Below, one piece after another: positions 1 through 4,911 of a stretch of DNA of 6,948 nucleotides. Below the pieces are notes generated by a model that was given only the letters and a program-made list of their open reading frames with translations, searched no databases and was not told the DNA's origin. The stretch lies in the NCBI GenBank assembly GCA_045645165.1, contig JAZRIF010000241.1, forward strand, positions 1 to 6,948, read 5' to 3'. A program made the translations under genes and the position numbers. The number at the start of each line of letters is the position of its first letter. Position 1 is the first letter of the stretch. This DNA comes from CAMEON01 sp045645165 (GTDB taxonomy: Bacteria; Bacillota; Clostridia; Oscillospirales; CAG-272).

Positions 1-24
1 TGTTTTTTGAAAGTTTTGAAGATT

Positions 25-83
25 CCAAAGGGACTTTTTCAAAAGTCCCTTTGGTGGGGGTCGAGGGGGCAAAGCCCCCTCGA
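25..83. repeat. Tandem perfect hairpins upstream of htpG, probable dispersed palindromic repeat
   Basis: Two adjacent inverted repeats are visible. The first has 14-bp arms, CCAAAGGGACTTTT at 25-38 and AAAAGTCCCTTTGG at 41-54, with almost no loop. The second has 10-bp arms, TCGAGGGGGC at 61-70 and GCCCCCTCGA at 74-83, around AAA. Neither is followed by a run of T on either strand, so neither is a classical intrinsic terminator. The pairing of an A/T-G/C hairpin with a G-rich hairpin in an intergenic gap resembles the short dispersed palindromic elements of clostridial genomes; that assignment is inference from memory. If transcription starts upstream, both hairpins would lie in the htpG leader. 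No CIRCE element (TTAGCACTC-N9-GAGTGCTAA) and no convincing sigma-A promoter is seen between 1 and 122. Confidence 0.7.
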
Positions 84-122
84 TAAACCCAAATTTGAAA
101 ACATGTATATCAAGCAACCACC

Positions 123-127
123 GGAGG
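123..127 (+). promoter_or_regulatory. Ribosome binding site of htpG
   Basis: GGAGG lies 9 nt before the ATG at 137. This decides the start: an in-frame ATG at 95 has no such site, would add 14 residues unlike HtpG, and would place the GGAGG inside the coding region. Confidence 0.85.
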
Positions 128-136
128 TATTTCACG

Positions 137-2041
137 ATGAACGACCAAACCAAACGCCGCGCAGGCGGCATTTCCGTAGAGACAGCCCACATTTTCCCCA
201 TCATCAAAAAGTGGCTGTACTCCGAAAAAGACATTTTTCTCCGCGAGCTGGTCTCCAACGCCACCGATGCGGTGACAAAGCATAAGCGACTCATCTCCTT
301 GGGCGAGATCGAAGCAGAGGATGAGACCTACCGCATCACCGTCACTCTGGACAAGACTGCCGGGACCCTGACGGTATCCGATAACGGCATCGGTATGACC
401 GAGGACGAGGTTGCACGCTATCTGGGCAACATCGCGCTGTCGGGCGCACTGGATTTCATCAATAAATACGAAAGCGAAAAGGAGAAGGACAGCACTGCAG
501 GCACAGGCATCATCGGCCACTTCGGTCTTGGCTTCTACTCCGCATTCATGGTAGCCGATACCATCGAGGTCATCACCCGCTCCTACACGGGCGGGGATAC
601 CGTCCGTTGGGTCTGCTCCTCCGACGGCTCCTATGAGTTCACCGATGCCCCCTACGCCCTGAGCCGCGGTACCGACATCATCCTCCACGTCACCGAAGAG
701 GAAGCCGAATACCTGAGTGCCTACAAGGTACAGGGCATGTTGGATAAGTACTGCTCCTTTATGCCCACCGAGATCTACTTTGTGGATGCGGATAAGGACG
801 AAAAGACAGAGCCCTCCGACGGTGAGGAAGCAGCTCCCACCGAACCTACCCCCGTCAACGACGTCACCCCTCTGTGGCAGAAAGCTCCTTCGGAATGCAC
901 CGACGAGGAGTACAAGGACTTCTACCGCAAGGTCTTCCACGACTTCCGCGAGCCCCTGTTCCACATCCACATCAATGCCGATTACCCCCTCAACTTCAAG
1001 GGCATTCTGTATTTCCCCCGCCTGGGTAACGAGTACGAGTCCATTGAGGGGCAGGTCAAGCTGTACTACAATCAGGTCTTCGTGGCCGACAACGTCAGCG
1101 AGATTATCCCCGAGTATCTCCTCATGCTCAAGGGCGTGCTGGATTGCCCCGAGCTGCCTCTGAACGTCTCCCGCAGTTACCTCCAGAACAATACTTACGT
1201 GTCCAAGGTTTCCGCCCACATCGTCAAGAAGGTCTGCGATAAGCTGAACTCTCTGTGCGATACCGACCGCGAGACCTACGAGAGCGTGTGGGACAGCATC
1301 CGCACCTTCGTGGAGTACGCCTGCATGCGGGATCGCAAGTTCTACGACCGCGTGAAGGATTCTCTCCTGTTCAAGCTCACCGACGGAAAATATGTCACCG
1401 TAGACGAATACTTCAAGGTCGAGGACGGTACCGACGCGCCTGCTGAAAAGATCCTGTATTACACCTCCGATCCCGAGGGACAGGCTCAGTATATCTCCCT
1501 CTTTGAGGCCGAGGGCATCAAGGTAGCGGTGCTGGACAAGCTCATCGACTCCCAATTCGTCCAGATGTACGAGGCCTATGCCGGTGAGGGCACCGTAAAG
1601 TTCCGCCGCATCGACGCCGACGTGGCCGCTCTGCAAAAGGATGGCGACATCACCGAACATGAAGCCCTGACCGTCCTGTACCGTAAGGTCAGCGGAGACG
1701 AGAAAATGGAGGTCAAATATGCCTCCCTCAAGGACGAGTCTGTGCCCGCCATGCTGACGGTCTCCGAGCAGTCCCGCCGTATGGAGGAAATGATGCGGAT
1801 GTACGCCATGCAGGGGGGAGCGGATGGCATGCCCACCTACCCCGTGGAGTATACCCTTACAGTTAACACGACCTCTCCTCTGACGCGCAAATTGATGGAT
1901 CTCTGCGATACCGATTCCGCCAAGGCCGAGACTCTGGCCGCCCAGATCTACCGCCTCTGCCTCCTGTCCCAGCGCCGACTGACTGCCGAGGAGCTTACGA
2001 CCTTCCTTGCAGGTAGCTTCGAGATCCTGGGTCAGCTCTGA
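137..2041 (+). CDS. htpG: HtpG, Hsp90-family ATP-dependent molecular chaperone
   Basis: This is a cytosolic dimeric chaperone that uses ATP-driven clamp closure to remodel client proteins. The protein has 634 residues, the usual bacterial HtpG length. The N-terminal GHKL ATPase domain shows ELVSNATDA (Glu37, Asn41), DNGIGMT at 82-88, LGNIALSGALDF near 96-107 and the lid glycines GHFGLGFYSAFMVAD at 127-141. A short acidic linker with Pro and Glu lies at about 216-240. The middle domain follows, with PLNFKG near 284-289 and LPLNVSR ending at Arg346, the conserved arginine that contacts the ATP gamma-phosphate in this family. The C-terminal dimerisation domain runs to the stop. All key residues are present, so it should be active. 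The ATG at 137 is chosen for its GGAGG site. It is the first gene of a tight plus-strand cluster. No heat-shock operator is visible, and the promoter may lie at or before the left edge. Confidence 0.97.
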   Translation: MNDQTKRRAGGISVETAHIFPIIKKWLYSEKDIFLRELVSNATDAVTKHKRLISLGEIEAEDETYRITVTLDKTAGTLTVSDNGIGMTEDEVARYLGNIALSGALDFINKYESEKEKDSTAGTGIIGHFGLGFYSAFMVADTIEVITRSYTGGDTVRWVCSSDGSYEFTDAPYALSRGTDIILHVTEEEAEYLSAYKVQGMLDKYCSFMPTEIYFVDADKDEKTEPSDGEEAAPTEPTPVNDVTPLWQKAPSECTDEEYKDFYRKVFHDFREPLFHIHINADYPLNFKGILYFPRLGNEYESIEGQVKLYYNQVFVADNVSEIIPEYLLMLKGVLDCPELPLNVSRSYLQNNTYVSKVSAHIVKKVCDKLNSLCDTDRETYESVWDSIRTFVEYACMRDRKFYDRVKDSLLFKLTDGKYVTVDEYFKVEDGTDAPAEKILYYTSDPEGQAQYISLFEAEGIKVAVLDKLIDSQFVQMYEAYAGEGTVKFRRIDADVAALQKDGDITEHEALTVLYRKVSGDEKMEVKYASLKDESVPAMLTVSEQSRRMEEMMRMYAMQGGADGMPTYPVEYTLTVNTTSPLTRKLMDLCDTDSAKAETLAAQIYRLCLLSQRRLTAEELTTFLAGSFEILGQL

Positions 2042-2047
2042 TGCCTT

Positions 2048-3043
2048 ATGCCCTTTCTCAACACCGACATTCCCGAGCTTTCGGGCTTTGACACGGGTAT
2101 CTGCCTTTCCAATCTGGACGTACTGAGCCAAAGGCAGGATCGGGTCAGTGAATCCGTTTTGGCCGTGCTTTCGGAGTTGGCCGATGCGATCCTTCACGAT
2201 GCCGGCGGCGATGCTGATACCATCGACAGTATCCTTCTCTCTCTGCAAGATCTTCCCGAATCTGACGGGGTCGGCCATTTCACGTCTGCCGTTGCATCCG
2301 TCAACCAGGATTTGATCCGTCGCATGTCAGCTCGCTCGGGGCTTTACACCCGTCTCTTGCTCTATCATCTACTGGAGAAAAAAACGCCATCCGCCCCCGC
2401 CAAACCGCCTCTTTCCCCCTTCACCGCCGCGGTACGGGAGCGAGTCGCCTATATGCCGGGAGCCTTTGCCGACAAAGCGTACCTCTGCCTCACCGCCCCC
2501 TTGAAAAATGCTCGCGCCGCCGCTACGGTCAGTTTCGTGGATGCCTGCGAGGAGGTACGAAGCGGACTCTGCGAGTACTGCATCCTCCCGTTGGAAAATA
2601 CCCACAGCGGCCGTCTCGTTTCCTTCACACGGCTCATCCTCCGCTACAGGCTACAGGTGGTCGCTATCTGTGATCTGGAAAATGGGGCTGCTGAAGGGCA
2701 AACAACCCGTTTCGCTCTTTTGCGCGCCGCACGGGATGGCTTCTTTCCTGCCCCTCTGGTTCAGCCTTCCTTGGATGATCCGCTCTATCTGGAACTGATC
2801 CATATCACCGACTCCCCCTCTCTGACCGATCTGTTAATGGCGGCGGAATTCTGCGGTATGACCCTCAGACGTGTCGATACCCTTCCCTCCTTCGACGAGT
2901 TATATGCGGTATCGGAGGAAGGTCATGGGGGGACTGTGGCCTGCGTACTGAATACAGCCGATGGAGATCTGGCAACCTTCCGACGCTTTCTTTCCCTGGA
3001 AGCTCCCGAGGATATCCTCATCGGTCTTTACGGAACCCTGTAA
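2048..3043 (+). CDS. Divergent prephenate-dehydratase-like protein lacking the second catalytic lobe, with ACT-like C-terminus
   Basis: The protein has 331 residues and probably no dehydratase activity. Residues 1-120 are helical and unassigned; they do not show a clear chorismate mutase pattern. From 132 the sequence follows prephenate dehydratase: VAYMPGAFADKA (family: IAFLGPKGSYSHLAA), an SFVDACEEVRSGLCEYCILP stretch at 162-181, then LENTHSG at 182-188 (E. coli PheA: IENTSSG). TTRFALL at 219-225 matches the catalytic TRF motif. In real dehydratases roughly 80 residues, including the SHPQ segment of the second lobe, separate the ENT and TRF regions; here only about 30 do. The tail from 246 reads like an ACT domain (SLTDLLMAAEFCGMTLRRVDTLPS, ending in LIGLYGTL; compare KVLGCYP in PheA). 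The active-site cleft normally forms between the two lobes, so this is probably a ligand-binding pseudoenzyme. No strong ribosome binding site is seen; the start 6 nt after the htpG stop suggests coupling. Homology is by eye. Confidence 0.72.
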   Translation: MPFLNTDIPELSGFDTGICLSNLDVLSQRQDRVSESVLAVLSELADAILHDAGGDADTIDSILLSLQDLPESDGVGHFTSAVASVNQDLIRRMSARSGLYTRLLLYHLLEKKTPSAPAKPPLSPFTAAVRERVAYMPGAFADKAYLCLTAPLKNARAAATVSFVDACEEVRSGLCEYCILPLENTHSGRLVSFTRLILRYRLQVVAICDLENGAAEGQTTRFALLRAARDGFFPAPLVQPSLDDPLYLELIHITDSPSLTDLLMAAEFCGMTLRRVDTLPSFDELYAVSEEGHGGTVACVLNTADGDLATFRRFLSLEAPEDILIGLYGTL

Positions 3044-3071
3044 AAATATATTACTGAAAGGAATATTTATT

Positions 3072-3329
3072 ATGAACCATTTTACCTACAAGCCCGCGGG
3101 CGTCTGCTCCCGCATGATCGACATCGACGTAGAGGGAGATACCATTGTTAAGGTCACCTTCACGGGCGGTTGCTCCGGCAACACCCAGGGCGTCGCCGCC
3201 CTCATCGCCGGCATGAACGTCGACGAAGCCATTTCCCGTCTTGAGGGCATTCACTGCGGCCCCCGCTCCACCTCCTGCCCCGATCAGCTCTCCCGCGCGC
3301 TCAAGGCCTATAAGGCCGAGCAGGCATAA
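3072..3329 (+). CDS. Small TSCPD-domain protein (TIGR03905-like), function unknown
   Basis: The protein has 85 residues, the normal size for stand-alone TSCPD proteins of Firmicutes. Visible hallmarks are GVCSRMI (Cys12), TGGCSGNTQG at 31-40 (Cys34), HCGPRSTSCPDQL at 61-73 (Cys62, Cys69) and a terminal helix. The four well-spaced cysteines suggest metal binding or redox chemistry, but this is inference. TSCPD domains also occur at the C-terminus of some class II ribonucleotide reductases; the role of the free-standing form is not known to me. The ATG at 3072 is chosen because AAAGGA lies about 10 nt upstream; an upstream in-frame start at 2961 would run back into the preceding gene. It is 28 nt after the prephenate-dehydratase-like gene and directly before a strong terminator, so it is most likely the last gene of the htpG transcription unit. 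Confidence 0.9.
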   Translation: MNHFTYKPAGVCSRMIDIDVEGDTIVKVTFTGGCSGNTQGVAALIAGMNVDEAISRLEGIHCGPRSTSCPDQLSRALKAYKAEQA

Positions 3330-3339
3330 TTTTCAAAGC

Positions 3340-3375
3340 AAAAACGCTTACGGTGATATAACCGTAAGCGTTTTT
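3340..3375. terminator. Bidirectional Rho-independent terminator between convergent genes
   Basis: A perfect 15-bp stem has arms AAAAACGCTTACGGT (3340-3354) and ACCGTAAGCGTTTTT (3361-3375) around the 6-nt loop GATATA. The right arm ends in a run of T extending to 3376, which terminates the plus-strand cluster. The left arm begins with five A, giving a U run for the minus strand. It sits 10 nt after the TSCPD stop and about 20 nt beyond the stop of the convergent minus-strand gene, so it can serve both. Confidence 0.93.
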
Positions 3376-3394
3376 TGAATTTCCCTGCAATTTA

Positions 3395-4285
3395 TTACTC
3401 CACCACCATTGCCCGACCTATGGGGGCGACCGCAGCGTAGGCAGAAATCTTTCTCTCGCGATCCTCGGAAGAGGAACAACGGGAAAGATCCACACCCGTT
3501 GCCACACTGGCGTATAGACCGCTCACGACTTCGGCATCGGCAGGATCATCAGGGATCCAAACCAATGTAGGTAGAGCGCGGGAGGTATCCAGATAGGCCA
3601 GCAGAGCGGTTACCGCCTCGGGTTCTCCTCCGCGCAGGATCAGCATACCGTTCCAAGATTTTTTCAACATCGCCTGTCCCCATACGCGCAGAGCCTGCGT
3701 CACAAGCAGATCGCGTTCGTGGTGGGTCAATTCATTTCCAGCGTCCCCCCTCCCAACAGCCAGATTCGCGTGGTAGGGGTTGGGGCGGGTAAAGGCGTAG
3801 TCCTCGGGGAGAGAGAACAGGGCGGGCACATCGTCCGCGGGCAGGGCAGACTCCAGCGCGGCGCTCCACGCGGACAAGTCGGGGGCTTTCACCTCGGTAG
3901 GCACGGGGAGGCGGGTGAGATCATTCTCCCGCCATACCGTAGGTACGGGAGGGGTACAGTAGGGGCAGGCCGACGGAATGGTGGCATCCGTCACCTTCCC
4001 GCCGTACAGGTAAGTCTCCACCCACGCATCCCAATGGGGGTGCGCCGTATGAGGACATAGGGGAGCGGTCAGCCCCGTGGCGGCAGTCAGGGTGGCGTTC
4101 AGAGAATCCCGCAGGGGATGCCCCTCGCAGAGAGGCAGAGCGGCAGCTAAAGCAAGGAATTTGTCGTAATCCGATGCGCCGCCCGTGATACAGGCTTCGT
4201 CTGTCCCGCAGGCGCGCAGGAGACGGGCAAGGGCAGGGTCACGACCAAGACCGAGCAGGTCGGCGGGGTTGCGGTGTGTATGCAT
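3395..4285 (-). CDS. Compact uronate-isomerase (UxaC)-like protein, probable pseudoenzyme
   Basis: The protein has 296 residues against about 470 for uronate isomerase, which interconverts glucuronate and fructuronate (or galacturonate and tagaturonate). Family landmarks appear in order. MHTHRNP at 1-7 matches the metal-binding HCHLNP. The stretch 24-58 keeps G-x-DE-x3-TG-x-ASDY-x-KF and the later GHPL (E. coli: TGDASDREKF ... GNPL). TGLTAPLCPHTAHPHWDAW matches the next segment. VWREND at 117-122 matches SWRPDK and keeps Arg119. GNELTHHERDLLVTQALRVWG at 183-203 and KKSWNGMLIL match GETLSEHEVAQF...RGW. LPTLVWIPDDPADAEVV matches LPKTILYCLNPRDNEV. Missing are the His of QxHIGA (Ile216 here), the WWFND loop and the MLTDSRSF motif with the metal-binding Asp; the protein ends at that point. 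Isomerase activity is therefore unlikely. The start at 4285 has AAAGGAG 5 nt upstream and a consensus promoter. The frame is intact. Homology is by eye. Confidence 0.78.
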   Translation of the reverse strand: MHTHRNPADLLGLGRDPALARLLRACGTDEACITGGASDYDKFLALAAALPLCEGHPLRDSLNATLTAATGLTAPLCPHTAHPHWDAWVETYLYGGKVTDATIPSACPYCTPPVPTVWRENDLTRLPVPTEVKAPDLSAWSAALESALPADDVPALFSLPEDYAFTRPNPYHANLAVGRGDAGNELTHHERDLLVTQALRVWGQAMLKKSWNGMLILRGGEPEAVTALLAYLDTSRALPTLVWIPDDPADAEVVSGLYASVATGVDLSRCSSSEDRERKISAYAAVAPIGRAMVVE

Positions 4286-4290
4286 AGCGT

Positions 4291-4297
4291 CTCCTTT
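4291..4297 (-). promoter_or_regulatory. Ribosome binding site of the UxaC-like gene
   Basis: On the minus strand AAAGGAG is followed by 5 nt and then the ATG at 4285. It fixes the start at the HxH motif. Open frame continues upstream to 4408, but that stretch overlaps the promoter and the preceding gene's terminator and has no family similarity. Confidence 0.85.
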
Positions 4298-4324
4298 CTC
4301 GCGCGAGGCGGTGTTATCGATGAT

Positions 4325-4353
4325 ATTATACCCCAACAGGGGAGTTCTGTCAA
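4325..4353 (-). promoter_or_regulatory. Consensus sigma-A promoter of the UxaC-like gene
   Basis: On the minus strand a perfect -35 TTGACA (4353-4348) and a perfect -10 TATAAT (4330-4325) are separated by exactly 17 nt. The transcript should start near 4318, giving a leader of about 30 nt. The spacer contains the small inverted repeat CCCC-TGTT-GGGG next to the -10 box, a possible regulator contact site. The promoter lies just downstream of the terminator of the preceding lipoprotein gene, so this gene is an independent unit. Confidence 0.9.
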
Positions 4354-4374
4354 GTGCAAGATTGCAAACAACAC

Positions 4375-4404
4375 AAAAAGAGGCCGCCGAAGCGACCTCT
4401 TTTT
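4375..4404 (-). terminator. Rho-independent terminator of the small lipoprotein gene, UUCG tetraloop
   Basis: Read on the minus strand, the arm AAAAAGAGGTCGC pairs with GCGGCCTCTTTTT through 13 positions, one of them a G-U wobble, around a C(UUCG)G loop, an unusually stable tetraloop. The stem ends in a U run. On the plus strand the same position is a C-A mismatch, which points to function on the minus strand. It begins about 10 nt after the lipoprotein stop codon. Confidence 0.92.
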
Positions 4405-4414
4405 CCAAGGAAAA

Positions 4415-4786
4415 TTATTTGTCAACCTTATTGTACTTGACACCGGCGATCTTGATGTAATCATCGCCCTCTTCGAAAGAAACGGGCTCAGAGAACTTAG
4501 CAAGAACAGCTTTAGCCTTCTCATTGGTGATCTCATCTTCATCAACAAAGTCAAAAGAGATCTTGTCATCCTTGATCGTGTACGTACCTTCGATAGCGGC
4601 AACTTCACCGATCAAAGTAACGGTTACAGCCAAGCGAACATTTTTACCGTCAAACTCCATCGTAGTACCGGTACCCAGGAAATCGGCGGAATACTTGCCC
4701 TTCAGGGTCTTACCACAAGAGGCGAGCACGACCATAACCATCAAAAGAGCCATGGCGACTGCCAGAATGCGAACAGACTTCTTCAT
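4415..4786 (-). CDS. Small secreted lipoprotein, beta-rich, function unknown
   Basis: The protein has 123 residues. It begins with a typical lipoprotein signal peptide: MKKSVR, a hydrophobic stretch to about residue 21, and the lipobox LASC with the lipidated Cys24. The mature part of about 100 residues would sit on the outer face of the membrane. It looks beta-rich, with KGKYSADF at 29-36, TTMEFDGKNVRL at 41-52 and EGTYTIKDDKISFDF at 66-80. The G-x-Y / D-x-K-I pattern recalls small lipocalin-like lipoproteins common in Clostridia, but I cannot name a family. It ends in an acidic segment and a short Lys-rich tail. The start has AAAGGAG (4797-4803) 10 nt upstream. A consensus promoter and a UUCG terminator make it a monocistronic, probably well-expressed unit. 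The base composition is visibly more AT-rich than in the flanking genes. It lies directly downstream of lnt, whose product acylates lipoproteins. Confidence 0.88.
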   Translation of the reverse strand: MKKSVRILAVAMALLMVMVVLASCGKTLKGKYSADFLGTGTTMEFDGKNVRLAVTVTLIGEVAAIEGTYTIKDDKISFDFVDEDEITNEKAKAVLAKFSEPVSFEEGDDYIKIAGVKYNKVDK

Positions 4787-4818
4787 CTTAAAAAGTCTCC
4801 TTTCAAATTGCTTACGGG

Positions 4819-4859
4819 AAATCCCCGCATACGTATATTATAGCGTATAACGGGGATTT
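4819..4859. promoter_or_regulatory. Imperfect inverted repeat centred on the lipoprotein -10 box, candidate operator
   Basis: The arms AAATCCCCGCATACG (4819-4833) and CGTATAACGGGGATTT (4844-4859) pair over 14 positions with one small internal bulge. They flank the AT-rich centre TATATTATAG, which contains the -10 box. The predicted start site (about 4830) lies inside the repeat, so the promoter's own transcript carries only part of one arm. That argues for a DNA-level binding site rather than an RNA hairpin. No U run follows on the minus strand, so it is not an intrinsic terminator for lnt. Confidence 0.7.
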
Positions 4860-4865
4860 TGTCAA
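4837..4865 (-). promoter_or_regulatory. Consensus sigma-A promoter of the lipoprotein gene
   Basis: On the minus strand a perfect -35 TTGACA (4865-4860) and a perfect -10 TATAAT (4842-4837) are separated by 17 nt. The start is predicted near 4830, with a leader of about 44 nt. The -10 box is the centre of the inverted repeat at 4819-4859, so occupancy of that site should block RNA polymerase. Confidence 0.93.
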
Positions 4866-4911
4866 GATTATTTTCGATTTTTCTTTACACAACTCACAAG
4901 TTTTTGTCAAA

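Noticed and set aside
93..111. TTGAAA and TATATC before htpG as a promoter.
   Set aside because: The two hexamers are far too close together, and no suitable -35 lies about 17 nt before TATATC.
2041..2043. ATG overlapping the htpG stop (TGATG) as a start for the second gene.
   Set aside because: It is in another frame and reaches a stop after about 16 codons; the ATG at 2048 opens the long frame.
2039..2050. The htpG stop TGA is followed in the same frame by TGC CTT ATG, so read-through of one stop would fuse HtpG to the next protein.
   Set aside because: HtpG already has a complete C-terminal domain, there is no selenocysteine or read-through signal that I can see, and a 6-nt gap between separate genes is ordinary.
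110..2278. Open frame of 722 codons on the minus strand, antisense to htpG.
   Set aside because: It mirrors the GC-rich third-codon pattern of htpG, has no ribosome binding site or family similarity, and htpG is unmistakable on the other strand.
3719..4060. Plus-strand frame of 113 codons inside the UxaC-like gene.
   Set aside because: It is antisense to a gene with promoter, ribosome binding site and family landmarks, and it is Gly/Arg-rich with no motif.
4819..4859. The inverted repeat as a Rho-independent terminator for lnt.
   Set aside because: No U run follows on the minus strand (the next bases are mixed), and the arms are better explained by their symmetry about the -10 box.
4882..4910. 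A second TTGACA (4910-4905, minus strand) with TAAAGA 17 nt further on, just after the lnt stop.
   Set aside because: The -10 match is poor, and a perfect promoter for the same gene lies about 45 nt downstream.
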